Part shown: piece after piece, positions 11,829 through 23,119 of the stretch
Layout of the letters: each line of letters starts with the position of its first letter
Numbering within the stretch: the stretch's first letter is position 1
NCBI GenBank assembly: GCA_950295325.1
Contig: OX485806.1
Coordinates: 39,620,001-39,680,000 of the forward strand
Length of the DNA stretch: 60,000 nt
From: Polytrichum commune
Taxonomy: Eukaryota > Streptophyta > Polytrichopsida > Polytrichales > Polytrichaceae
Reading direction: 5' to 3'
Translations under genes and position numbers: made by a program
The notes under the pieces: model-generated
The model's input: the letters and a program-made list of their open reading frames with translations, nothing else
Database searches by the model: none
What the model was told of the DNA's origin: nothing

Positions 11829-12015
11829 TTGGTTATCCCATTCAGTGCGTGTGGTCCTAGATTCCAAAACATGAACTATTTTGTCAAATATCAAAAATTA
11901 GCGAGGGCCGAAATTTGTATTGAGCGATACGAAAGGCATGTATTCATGCTCATTTACCATACACTTCAAGAAAATCATTGCATTCTCCAAGGTGTTTGTA
12001 GGGTGCATAATTCGT
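11829..12015 (+). repeat. Repeat arm related to 36480-36650 and 38010-38250
   Basis: Shares TTATCCCATT, AAATTAGCGAGGGC, a TATTCATG-TCATT(T/C)ACCATA segment and CAAGGTG-TTGTAG with the inverted arms of the 36.4-38.3 kb foldback element. Here only one arm is present. Confidence 0.6.
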
Positions 12016-12450
12016 ACTAATGAGCTCAAAGAGGCTTCTTCTTCTTCTTCTTCTTTGCAGTGTCACTCACTCCTAAGGCATCTCTTAACACTAAGAAACT
12101 AAAGAGAGCTTGCATTAAGAGTTTCCGACACTTTTAAAAAAATAAAAATAAAAAAACACTCCAACTCCACATAAAATTTTGCCCTTTGGATCACGATCCA
12201 TATCATAGACTATCTCATCCACTTAGCAATTTAGGACCGTGGAGATTTGTTGTTTCAAGTTTCAAATTGAGAGTTGAGATGCATAAGTTGTAGGAGGTCA
12301 AAGTGAGGATTCTTGTTTTCTCTTTGTGACCACACTAACCCTCTCAATTGACCTTAGAAATGGGTTAATGCATTGTGAACACATAGTTTAATCTCGTTGT
12401 AAGAAGTGTCCCTTTGGTGTATGTCCTTAATTAAGTACAACCAACACCAT

Positions 12451-12471
12451 ATATATATATATATATATATC
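12451..12471. repeat. (AT)n microsatellite
   Basis: AT dinucleotide tract, seen directly. Confidence 0.9.
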
Positions 12472-12489
12472 AAGAGATACCCTATATGG

Positions 12490-12860
12490 GTGTTGATCTT
12501 AATTGGACACCTAAACTTGAGTGGTATATGGTCAGGTGAGGCTCCAAGAACAAAAACCAAGGAGACACTTTAAAAGAGATTGGACGCATCCTAAAAAAAC
12601 GATAACAATTTTGAACTCCATAGTCATCATGATCGGGGAGAATCTATATGACCATTTTGATGAGCATGAGAATCTCCACTTTGATGAACAAGACATTCAT
12701 ACGAGCTCTAGACATTGTGAGGCAAGTGGCTATGACCTAGATTTAGATTTCACCATACCATTGCGTACTAATCGCATGTTTCATATCCTAGGAGAAGTGG
12801 GCTAGTGGGAAAGGGAAAGAAAGAAAGAAATAAAGTAACCACTTGAAGATCCATCTATCT
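12490..12860 (+). repeat. F2 dispersed repeat, copy 2
   Basis: Same ordered landmarks as 8725-9065 (GAGTGGTATATGG, AAAAGAGATTGGAC, ATCTATATGACCA, CCTAGGAGAAGTGGGCTAGT, GTAACCACTTGA). The 94-codon frame at 12521-12805 lies wholly inside it and is disrupted in the other copies. Confidence 0.8.
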
Positions 12861-13634
12861 ATCGTAATAGGTGTCCAATCAATAAGAAGAGGGGCCACAT
12901 ACATAAGTCATAGTTTATGTGCAACCCATAGGTGGCTTGAAAGTGGCAATATGTGAATGAGCATGGGGCCATGGAGTCTTGACTCGGCCAAATACTTACA
13001 TGTGGTTGTTAGGCACGTAACAACAATGGTGTCACAAATATGCGTCTATACTCATGACACATGGCGTAAATGTGGTCCACACAAATATGACACGCACACT
13101 CAACCATGGTGATCCTTAAGTCCCATTAAAATTAAGTTACGTCCGGCCTAGGTACTTTACAAGGCTAATTTATACTACCTTTTGTGATCGTTCTTTGATG
13201 AGATGGGTAACTATAGTAGAGGTGCCTATTCCCTATTCCCGATCAGGCCCCCATTGGTAATCTAAAGGGTATCATGATTTTGATCAAGTTTAGGACTGAA
13301 TTTCGATTAGGTTGGAACTAATAGTGGTTTTGAGTGTTAAAGTGAGGAGGAGTGAGCGGTTGAAATGAGTGGTTATGATAGGCTCTAGACATTGGTAGTA
13401 TGTTTGGGCTTACTTTTGGCTCAAAAATCCACAATACTTTCTATTTAAGGAATGAAATTGCCAAAAAAAATGCAGTCCTCTTGATTTCTATCTTCCTACA
13501 TAGGGGATTTTCGCACCACCTTATACTTCTTTGTATCTAGTGGAGAATCTTGAGAATCTCTTTAGTGATTGGATATGGACGCCTTTAATCTAATTGTCCT
13601 TCCAAGCATATGAGCATAGATTTTCAGTATATAT

Positions 13635-13858
13635 GAAGGGAATTGTTAAATCGGCCACGTAGTTTGTTAAAACGACCACAAAGACACATTGCGTGGTCAC
13701 ATGGCATGTCAAAATTTTCATCTCACACATGAAGAGAAGCAAGGTATCAGCTCTATGTCAAAATGAATAAACTTGAATGACAAGTCAGAGCCTAGTTGAC
13801 ACCTTACATATTAACTATAGTCATTTTAATCAATGTGTGGTCGTTTTAACAACACCCC
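13635..13858 (+). mobile_element. Small MITE, about 220 bp
   Basis: Imperfect terminal inverted repeats: the left end reads GGGAATTGTTAAATCGGCCAC, and the complement of the right end GGGGTGTTGTTAAAACGACC. Both contain TTAAAACGACCACA close to the end. Flanks (TATATGAA / ATATAAAC) may be a worn 8-bp duplication, so hAT-like is possible but unproven. No coding capacity. Confidence 0.6.
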
Positions 13859-13869
13859 ATATAAACCCC

Positions 13870-15560
13870 TTATTAGAATCTTCAATACTTGTACAAGAAA
13901 AAATATAGAGGGCATACTATAAATTACGTTAGCCCTTAAAAGATTAGGGTAATATATGGCCATATACACAATTTATATGGGCTTCACCAAGTTCATAAAT
14001 CACGTTTTATATGTTCATGTGTTTGAAACCTTATTACATTCATTGTCTTATGTAGAGGAGAAGATAAGAATATACTCATACCACATATTGATGATCAAAA
14101 TACAACATAAGTATTTGCATCCAAAGGCACCCATGTTGTGTATTTGAACTTAAATCTTCAATAACATCAAAGTGTTCAACTTATTCAAATAATATACTTC
14201 AAGAATAAGGTCACTTTTGACATGATTAGGTAAAAATGAAAGTATGTACCTCTCCCCCTCCCCCCCCCCCCCCCACATACAAATATGTTTTTTTTTTGCT
14301 TAGAGAGGCCCAATCTAGACATGTTAGACACTTAGGCGTTAAGTTATGTTGGGCCTTGTCAATGATTGACATTATATTTTTAACATGTCTTGAATTGTAG
14401 TTTTGGGGCACCGTATGAATGGTGTAAGGATTTCAAAGTTTTGATTGATTATATGTAAGTCCAAAAAGTGTCCAAAGGATAGTTAGCATACTTACAAAAG
14501 GGAGGTAACTTTCTTCATGAGACAACATATGGAAATGATCACTTGCATGAAGGCCCACCAATCCCTTGAACACCCGTGCACCTACATTAGAAGCAATGAA
14601 ATGACTAAGTGGCACGATAACTCTTGTTTTTTGACATCAAATCCTTTATACTTGAACGTGACCAATATACTAGCTATTTCACACATTTTTGTTTTATTTC
14701 ATGTAAGTTGCATAATTCAATGTAATAGTGAAAATTACAACAAATCATGCAATTGATGATATCTTTTTTTGTTCCAAGGCCTATCTCCGAGTCCAAGTAG
14801 TAGACACAAGGCAACCAAGAGCAATATGTGGTCATTTGTAAGTGGCAATTGAAAAAAATTCTTCATGGATGCCCTACCACATGTACCCCTCACTCAAAAG
14901 CTCAAGGGCTTGAATAACTTGTTAACATTTGAACATCGTAAGGTCTTTGTTAAAAAAAAGGCTCCATGTCATGCTAAAAGTGAAGTACTCCCTTGCCACA
15001 TGGGTTCAAGTGCCAAACTTGTGTTGGCATCACTGCAAAGGAGAAGTCATCTTGAGGAAGGTTGCTCTCTTACTTACATGTGTGCACACACCCCTCTTTC
15101 ATTTCTAAAGTATATGAATAGTTGCAGTGATAGGGCTACTAGACGGCCACATTCCATTCTCAAGCATCTAAGTGTTGCGTTAACTAAACCTAAGTTACTA
15201 CTTGGGAGTCATTCCCCGTACTCGCTGCATACAACTTATCCACATGTTAATTTAAGTTCACTTGCAAGTGGAACTTTTTTCATGTGGTTCACATGGTTCA
15301 ATAAACCAACGACCAAAATAAAGAGATTGTTTTTGCGTACACTTTGAGTGCCCCCATCTTTAAACCCATCATCTCACAATGGCCAAAGACAACTTGTACT
15401 TTTTGACAAAAAGAACGAGCATTGATCCAAGCATCGAATAGGAGATTGTTACACACAACATCCAATGTGTTCAAGTTTCCAAACACCTATTGATGGGGTA
15501 CTAGTAAAAGCCTACTCCTTGTAGGTTGGTTGCTAATTCATCCCAATTGAAGCTCACTAC
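13870..15560. other. Intergenic stretch with an unrecognised 160-codon ORF
   Basis: The longest open frame is ATG at 14865 to stop at 15347 (plus strand). Its product has no domain I recognise, is rich in Ser, Leu, Lys and His, and shows no splice or codon signal that convinces me it is a gene. A 15-base C run lies at 14260-14274. Nothing else stands out. Confidence 0.3.
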
Positions 15561-15571
15561 ATTGTTCATGG

Positions 15572-15770
15572 TGTTTAGTATCACTTAATATTTAGGAGTA
15601 CGTAATGCTAAAAATAGATCGCATTATTGACGAACAAAGATCAAATTGGTTACTTAGACATGAAAAATTATTAACATCTCTACTTGGTCAAAACGTACTT
15701 GGTCAAAACAACAGAAAGTTATAGCATTGTGTAATTCCGAATAGTAAGTGACACTAAATACCATAAACGG
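15572..15770 (+). mobile_element. F3 MITE, copy 1
   Basis: About 200 bp with inverted ends: left TGGTGTTTAGTATCACTTA, and the complement of the right end TGGTATTTAGTGTCACTTAC, followed inward on both sides by ATT-GGAGT/AATTCC-type sequence and a GTAATGC/GCATTGTGTAA pair. Other copies lie at 29368, 33218, 36014 and 54864. No ORF. Superfamily uncertain; some copies are flanked by TA. Confidence 0.75.
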
Positions 15771-16440
15771 AGTAGGCTAATTCAAGGTCTTTGACCCAAA
15801 TCTAGGAGTTGGTTTAACTTCAATAAATATTCACGAGGCTCTACAATAGTAATCAACTTTTCACCCTTCACCTCCCCCAATTTACTCTCCCCCTCTATAG
15901 GCGTTTGTGAATGTTCACCACATTGTTAATATGAAAAGGGCAAAAATGGACTAGATAGCCCCCAAGAGCTAAGAAGCGCATCTAGCATTACTAGACATAA
16001 CTATTTGGGCACGCTTCCCTTTGGACCCTCCAATCATGGAGATCAATGGCCTAGATTAAGAGTGCAAGTTATGCTATGGAAATATCATCCGACCAGAATG
16101 TAGACAATAAACCCTACTATGTACCAAGGGGACTTGAACAAATAGAGCCAACAACTTAAATTTGCACTGGTAATTATATTGATGTGAGTTTTCTTCTCTT
16201 TTGGGAATGTCAACCTCTTCCCTCATGAACACCATCTCAAATGCCACATGGTTATTTGATAGTTTGCCACAGCATGCAACATTGGTTTTTCTTTGCTATT
16301 GCCAATGTAGATGAGGCTAATTCGGTTAGCTTTCATAATCGGACACTTTTTTTTAGCTCCAAATTGGCGGTACATTTGCTTTAGTTCAATGGTGAGTAAT
16401 GCATGATGATTTAACCACCACCTTGATGATATTTGGCTTA

Positions 16441-16951
16441 TGCCCCTTCCCCACTTGACATTAGCAAATAACCAAAGACTTCCCTAAAACCCGGGTAAAG
16501 CTCCCTCGGTTATAGCGGACACGTCCGGCTAACCCAATGCACCTACAAGAACTTGCTCCGGATATTATCAAGTAGGTTTTAGTTAAGTAGCTTTCACACA
16601 TGGTCATTGTTTTATCTACCAACCAATGAATGTTGGATAGTTTTTGTCCCATCCCCAAATGCCTTAATACTTACCATCGGTTTTTGTTATTGGAGCTCCG
16701 AGGGGCCTAATAGCTAAGACTAAAAGCAACCAATCACAAGGGCGGGAGGCGACACTTTTAGAGGTCCTATTTTCTTGCCTCATGTCTAGGTACCGATGGG
16801 AGGGTCGGTAGTTTTAGCTTAAAACCTCCACTTTTAAGCCATGCCACATCATTTGCCAACTAGGCTCGGCACTAGATAATGTCAATGGTGCGGAAGCTCA
16901 GTTTTAAGGACCCACTTTTAGGCTTAGCTAATGTCAAGTGGGGAAGGGGCA
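16441..16951 (-). mobile_element. Tourist-like MITE, copy 2 (511 bp, inverted)
   Basis: Inverted relative to 4897-5407 and of exactly the same length. Termini TGCCCCTTCCCCACTTGAC differ by one base from copy 1, and here too the two ends match each other. Flanked by TTA at 16438-16440 and 16952-16954. The matching TWA duplications support PIF/Harbinger-type transposition for both copies. Confidence 0.9.
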
Positions 16952-16959
16952 TTAGTCAC

Positions 16960-18121
16960 CTTCACAAAAGTCAAACTACACCCACCATCCTCCATAATGA
17001 GTGCTATCTCCCGAGCAATGACACATTTCATTTTTGTGCTCAAAGCGGGCAAATTAGGAGGCGGCATGTGGCTGTGAGGTGCCAACCTACTTGTATTGTC
17101 ATATTCTATGATGAAAGAAATAAAATTCAGCAACATTTTATCTCATGTGACCACTTAGAGACCTGACACAGCCAATATTGACATTAAACTTGGTTATCAT
17201 TGGCAAGTGACCCATGTAGAAACTTCTAATGAAGTTGTCCACTTATGCATTGCAAAGAGAATGTGAAAGAGAACATTGAAAGACAAAAGAAGTTACCACA
17301 ACAACACCACATTGGGAAATAGAGAATCTTTGATTCAGGAGCAAAGATCAACACCTTCCTCAACTCCAATTTCAAATTCTTTGGTCATGATTCGCAATTG
17401 CTAACATGCTCAAGATTCTAATGCTCAATCCATCCGTTGGATAATTCCACAGTGGCCTCATCTACCTTAGGAAATGGACATCACATTTGTTTGGTCTTCC
17501 AGCACCTACAATAAGTCCCTTCATTCCGGAAAGTCAGTTTTCTCAATGACAAGCAGCTCACCTCGTTCAAATCTCAACTCATCGATACAGTACAAATCTA
17601 CAGAGTAGGTATGAAAGAGAGACACAACATGCAACATCCACTCAGAACTGACATTCAAAGAAATAGGAACAAGACACGACCATAAGACTATAAAAAGTGT
17701 GGCTCATGATCTTGAGCAACAACGATACAAAAGTGCAACCAAACTTTTCTTACAATTTGGCTTGCAATTGAAAGAGCTTGAAAAAAAAACTCGAAATCCT
17801 TACAAAAAAAGAAGGTTACTCATTGGTCTTTGCTACAGCAAGACCACACTCAGGTTAATCATTCAATCTGGCTGGTGTGCAAAAAGACCCTGTGCAAAAG
17901 CCTCCTCTCTACTCTCTTTAGGCTCTCCACCCAGAACTTCCATAAACAAACAGAGGTTGCACAGCTCAGGTTGTGTACAGAGAGCCTAAGATGGTATCCT
18001 CACTTCTTCGGGGTTGGTTGGTTGGTTGGTGATATGAACTTACAATTACAGAACAAATTCCTTTTGTCTGTAGGCAATTGGTAATACAAGTACACTCTCT
18101 TTGTTTCCCCACTTCTTAGGC
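16960..18121. other. 3' flank of the MYB-CC gene
   Basis: No second gene is recognised. The part nearest 18121 is presumably 3' UTR of the MYB-CC gene on the minus strand. Frames on the plus strand here are short, overlap each other and lack known domains. No clear polyadenylation signal was chosen. Confidence 0.5.
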
Positions 18122-21100
18122 TTAGGCTTGCACAGGCTTCTGTGCGACTGGCCCAGCAGGGTGCTGAGAGACACAAGCTGTATGGGCTTGTTGGGGAGAT
18201 ACCCTCTGTGATGATGGTCCTCCAGTGATTGAACTATGGACATGTTTGCTCTCTGCATTTAATTGATGATGATGTTGTTGTGATTCGTTCCCTGATGATA
18301 TTGAAGGCCATGGGTCTTGCAGTGCAGGAGCAGCACTGCTAATTTGAATGCCACAGCTTGACTCCCAGGCTTGTTGTGATGAGTGGCCCGTATTAGGGAC
18401 CTCAAAATTGTGTGACTGGCCAGAGAGGTTAACCTGCGGGGCTGAGTCCATCCGAGCCCTTTTCGCAACAGGCTGCTCTTCATGGGATGACACGTTCTCT
18501 GTTTCAATTGGTTCCCGCTTGCTCACCTCACTGGAGGAGGGAGGCATATTGTTGTCAGCATTCACTTGATTAGAAGCGGTCACCAGCAGACCACCTGAAG
18601 GAGCATCAGAACCACTCACAGTGAGACAGCTGGTGGATGGCCCAACTGAAGCTGGGGTGGCCACTGCCGCACTTGATGAAGCTGGGGGTAGAACAGCTGC
18701 CACTTCAGGTCTGTAGCTCAGAACCATACCTCCCACTTTAGCTTGTGCCTCAATCATTCTCTGCAGCGATTGGCCTTGGGCTTCAATTCGTAATTGCAGC
18801 TCCCTCTGAACCTGTAAAATCAACCAATGCAATTCAAGATGAGACTCTTAACACTTCATAATCATCTTTGTTAAAATGGAGGATGACAATCTGGAGTGAT
18901 CGATCCACCAAACACCATTAAGAAAGAGACGGCAAGCTGTTCAGCAATCACAACCATTAGAAAAGGTGTGGACACATCATATACCTCAAGCTGCTCGTGA
19001 AGTTTTTTCTGAACTTCCATTTGCATTTGGAGGGCCTGTGTCATCTGGTGGCTCCTATAATTCCAAACATCAACAACACAGTGAGTACAAAGGAATTACA
19101 GTAGACTATCAACAAGGTAACTATAAGTTGAAATCATCTTTTCTACTGTGCAGAGATGGACAGGGGCACTCACGAGCTGAGTTCTAAAGGTGAAAGGAGA
19201 CTGTCATTCCTCCGCCGTTCAGCTCTTGCTTCTGTACATTCACCAAAACACTCTGTTGGACTTCACAACCAAGGCCAAGACCACTAGTCAAAGCGCAAAT
19301 AGCATGAGCAAAGTGTACTTTGCTGGTATCAAAATGCCTGAAACTAATCTTCATCTGCGGTAACCCTACTGCTCTAATCTGCATCATCAGGTGAGAAGCA
19401 TTTCTGAAAGTACCTTCTGAAATCTCTGGGATATATTTTGCCAATCGGTACTTCTGAACACACACGATACGAGTTAACATCAATAAGCGGGAATAATATG
19501 CAAAGAATTTTAAAGAGTGGATACTGAGAACATGTAATTGAAGGGTGACCATATCTAACTTTCCAAAGTCCAGGTAAGATGTGAAATATCAAAACAGTTT
19601 AAAGACTGACCACATCAACTAAAACAAGGTAAAAGCCAAGAGCTTCAATCAGACAAATTCCTACAGCTCCCACTGGCCTCATCAAGTACACAAAAACTGT
19701 GACACAGGTTTGTGTGCCACATGTTTAGTTCTCGGTAAAAATGTACACATTAAGAATCCACATCATCTACATCTGGCACCCAATCGAAAACTTGCAAATG
19801 GCAAATTAAGTGAGCACAAACCTGGAGGTGGCTTTTCACATGGTAGATAGTAATCCCTTGCACACCCATTAACCTCAGCACTGCCTTTGGAGTTGCACGA
19901 TCTGCTCCTCCCAAATGTGTGACTGCTGTGACAAACTTCTCATGCAGTTCTGGGGTCCATCGCAGTCGTGTCTTCACATTCGTTGCTGCAGTTGCAGTAG
20001 AGGATGGCCCAGGACTTCCAGGAGATGTAGCCCCTGCAGAATCTACAATACAAGTGAAATGCATCAATAAAACAAATCTATGTGATCGTTCCTAGAGATT
20101 GTCGGCTTTGAATGCGTCCAATGAAACCAATCTCATCACCTTGTCTTGTCCCACAAACTTCAAGCATATTCCTACAAGAGACTTTTTAATAATAGGAGTG
20201 TATAATCCACAACCCATACACAATATTGAAGAAAACATGCAGCTCAGCAGAAGTAAGCTCACTCGTTGGAGCAGCCTCCACAACAGCAGATTCAGAAGCC
20301 ACTGGTGCAGGTGTGAGCGGAGTATACCTCGTGGTCTGGTAGAGTGTCTGCAACATGCAACAGACAGGGTGGTTAAGAGAACAGATGTCCGTATAGTGCC
20401 ACTTTGACCTACAATATTCTAAATTCTCATACTCCACCAGAAGAATTTCTACAGCCAAGGGGCAGCTTAAGTTCTCCTCCAACAAACAACTTCAAGTAAT
20501 TCAGACATTGAATTTCTTGCAATTTCAATATATAGTGGAATATAGATATTCGACGTAACGTCCAATTCCAAGCTGGATGCAGAAAGGGATGCAATTGCCA
20601 GTAAGGAAGGAGTCCTCAAAACTCTGCCCATAGCTACATATATCCAAAGTCTCCATATGAGTATAACCATGCTGTTATCTCCTTGCTTTGCCTACTCCCC
20701 ATAAACCACCACATGGACCAGCTAATGCGCGAACTATCCATAAATTCACCATAGATTTAAACTGGATACTGCATGCCAGATATTCCAGCTCTCAATTTGC
20801 GCCCCATTTTGGTTCTGCTAAGTGTCATAATTCCCACACGCATCAATCATGCAATGTGTATCTCATCCTCAATCCTCGTCTCTAATTCCAGATATCAAGC
20901 TACTTCCAGCCAGCTAATGCATGAATCAGTCACATCCACATGATGATCTCCACATCTGCCTGACCCTCTTTAAACTGCCACCTGTGGAAATAATTCAATG
21001 TAGTTGGAGGGGATGATGCCATGACACATTACATGTCTGACACCATCAAAATGGGACAAGATTCTTCCACCAATTAAGAGAAAGAGGAAGTAGAAGAACA

Positions 21101-22570
21101 CATGGAGATGAGAAAGAGTGCTTCAACCTCCGCACCTCCTCCACATAGTCCCTATTTCGTATTTCACATGCACTCTACCCATCTTCCTGCCATCCATCAA
21201 TCCATCCATCGTTTCCACATAACCCTGTCTTCTGCTTGCAGATAGAAAGAGCTAGCTATCCTGTTTCCTCATAACTCCACATGCCTACCCTGGTGGGAAT
21301 CTAATTTTGTCCAGTGAGGGGAATCTTCTGAATCTGGCCCACTTCTGTGTGTCCAGCAGCTATTGGAGCTGCTGCGCACCAAGATGTGCAGCAGCTGGTT
21401 CTGTTCCCCAAGAATCCTTAACTCGATTCTCTAAAGATAAATATCCGCTCTACCATGAAACTGTGTCCATTTTAAGAATGGCGGGAGATGGTAAGGGAAA
21501 CAGTGAAGTTGAAGTTGTAAGTACCCTGCCATCGTCCTGTTCCACATCGATAATCTCAGTCCAACAATTGGCAATGGTCTCCTCCTCCGGCACAAGCTGT
21601 GTCCATTTCAACCAGTCCGCTCCCGCTTCGAACACATCGTTCGTGCCCGCCGGGACAGGCTCGGCCAACTGCAAGGCCGGTCCCGCAGATTCTTCCTCAT
21701 GAGGGCCCGGCTTGTCCGGCGAATCCAGCAGCTCCTGAACACACGCGCGCACACACACTCAAAAAAACCCTCAGCACTCCACCCATGTGAAACTACCCAA
21801 AAACCTATGCACCCTAACCCACCCCATCCCATGCAACCCAACCCAACCCAACCCATCGACTTCACATCCACCACATCGCCCCCCCCCCCACACACCACGT
21901 AGCCACCTTCATGAAGCACTCCATCCCAAACCTCTCGATATCGAAAACCATGCGCCACGTACGGTATCAAAAACTTCCCTGAACTCGAGACCTCCCAAAC
22001 CTCCACATTCCCGTCACCACCAACACAGAATGCACACAGCAGAATATCCAAAAACCACAAAAATCGCCACCGTACGTAAAATTCGATTCCACCACTCTCA
22101 CACCAAACCGAACAAACAAACACCACAACCGGAGAACAAATCGTTCGAACAACTCCTCCCTAACCCTCCAGATTTCCCCCCCAACCACCACCGCCACACA
22201 CAAGAAGAATGCGGCCACCAGATTCTTCCCCCCCCCCCCCCCCCAAAACCGAAACTCCAAACGCAACTGCACCAGATTCCCACGACGCCCACCGGTCCAC
22301 GGCAAACACCATAACGCGCAATCACAAACATCCCAACCCCGAGAAGACCAAAACATGTCCCAAACGACCAGCTCCACATCCCCTCCTCGCCTAACCCTCC
22401 AGATTCTTCTTACCACCACAAAGCACAGAAAAAATGCGCAAAGCAGATTCTGCCCAAAACTCCACAGCAAAACACCAGATTCCACCGCTCTCACCACGAA
22501 ACCCCATGCCATCCATACCCATACCCATCCACACGAAGAAGTTGGTGCCTCTCACCCAGGGGCTCCACAT
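18122..22570 (-). CDS. MYB-CC (PHR1-like, GARP) transcription factor, 8 coding exons, 462 aa
   Basis: Exons: 22570-22556, 21734-21525, 20347-20263, 20042-19822, 19453-19414, 19231-19174, 19054-18985, 18811-18122. All introns are GT..AG and all phases agree. Residues 6-75 include an acidic/Trp segment (D-W-L-K-W-T.. E-E-E-T..) like that before the MYB domain in PHR proteins. Residues 127-184 are the GARP/MYB domain ([14 protein letters not shown]; then IYHVKSHLQ joined by splicing to KYRLAKY). Residues 214-256 are the MYB-CC coiled coil with [15 protein letters not shown]226, H229 and R236 have the spacing of the PHR1 residues known to meet SPX-inositol pyrophosphate, so phosphate-status control is inferred. 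K350-R-A-R353 may be a nuclear signal; the C-terminus is Ser/Gln-rich. It would bind P1BS-type sites in the nucleus. The 5-codon first exon is the least certain part; MAWGFV from an ATG at 22512 is an alternative. Confidence 0.88.
19174..19233 (-). promoter_or_regulatory. Tandem (NAGNAG) and distal in-frame 3' splice sites of MYB-CC exon 6
   Basis: The acceptor reads TACAGAAG, so splicing could use CAG (58-nt exon, preferred) or AAG (55-nt exon), changing one residue. A third acceptor with a better pyrimidine tract (CTCCTTTCACCTTTAG, exon start 19183) would leave only 10 nt. All three keep the reading frame. The 58-nt version encodes a basic segment then [11 protein letters not shown], which aligns best with the linker seen in other PHR-like proteins. 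Confidence 0.55.
21735..22555 (-). other. Intron 1 of the MYB-CC gene, in the leader region
   Basis: Donor TGG|GTGAGA at 22555 and acceptor GTGTTCAG ending at 21735 bound an 821-bp intron directly after the fifth codon. It contains two C runs on the plus strand (21879-21889 and 22228-22244; G runs in the transcript). Long overlapping open frames on both strands here reflect biased base composition and are not called as genes. Confidence 0.6.
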
Positions 22571-22588
22571 GGGAGTAGATTGCGGCGC

Positions 22589-22759
22589 CTAACAACACCA
22601 CAACCACGACGACGAAAGCAGGCTCCACGACGCCGAGGACGACGACGAAGAGGAGCGCCTGCTGCTCGACCTCTGTGGTTGCGATGATGGCGATGGTGGT
22701 GACGATAATGGTTTTCGTTGTTGTTGCAGCAGCGCCCACGGCACCGCGGCCAGCCACAT
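22589..22759 (-). CDS. Upstream ORF (56 codons) in the MYB-CC leader
   Basis: The only ATG in the leader between about 23100 and the main start lies at 22759-22757, with G at -3. It opens a 56-codon frame ending at TAG 22591-22589, 18 nt before the main ATG and in the same frame. The product starts M-W-L-A-A-V-P-W-A-L-L and is then Gln/Ser-rich and low-complexity. The main ATG has a weaker context (C at -3), so this uORF could lower its translation. Whether it lies in the mRNA depends on the transcription start, which is not known. Confidence 0.4.
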   Translation of the reverse strand: MWLAAVPWALLQQQRKPLSSPPSPSSQPQRSSSRRSSSSSSSASWSLLSSSWLWCC

Positions 22760-22989
22760 GACACACGCAATCCAAGCTTTTTTTTCCCAAGCTTCCAAGC
22801 TCTTCCGAGCACTCTGCAATCCAAGCGCAAGCGCGAGAGAGATTGATAGCGAGAAAGAGATTCAGCAGCAACAGCGGTGGTGATTAACCGCGTACAAGGG
22901 CCCGCAAGAGGACCTCCGAAGCGATCCTCGTAAGCGGCGGAGCTCGCGAGCAGCTTGGCTATGGCGAGCAGATGTGGACAAAGCCCCCC

Positions 22990-23035
22990 GCAGATCCTCT
23001 CTCTCTCCTCTCTCTCTCCTCTCTCTCTCGCTCCG
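22990..23035 (-). promoter_or_regulatory. GA-rich tract near the presumed MYB-CC transcription start
   Basis: CT dinucleotide clusters on the plus strand (GA on the transcribed side) lie about 430-460 bp upstream of the main ATG. The surrounding 22600-23110 is G+C-rich compared with the window, as expected for a plant promoter and leader. No TATA box was assigned. Confidence 0.35.
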
Positions 23036-23119
23036 CTCGACCCCTCTCGTCTTCCGGTTGCGTAGGGGTTCGATCCCGCGACCTCCGGGACTTTTTCCCT
23101 ACCCTTTTTCACCCCACCT

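Noticed and set aside
14865-15347. 160-codon plus-strand ORF
   Set aside because: No domain, no splice context and no conservation evidence; mentioned only within the intergenic entry.
19174-19183. A 10-nt microexon in the MYB-CC gene
   Set aside because: It keeps frame and has a good acceptor, but an upstream acceptor gives a 58-nt exon whose product (basic run, then [11 protein letters not shown]) aligns better with the family linker. Kept only as a possible alternative site.
23058-23085. GGGTTCGATCCC-like B box suggesting a tRNA
   Set aside because: There is no A box at the right distance and no acceptor or anticodon arms; it lies in the MYB-CC promoter region.
21608-23112. Several long overlapping ORFs on both strands around the MYB-CC leader and intron 1
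   Set aside because: They arise from G+C-rich, stop-poor, repetitive sequence, use non-ATG starts in part, and encode Pro/Ser/Arg or Val/Gly low-complexity proteins.
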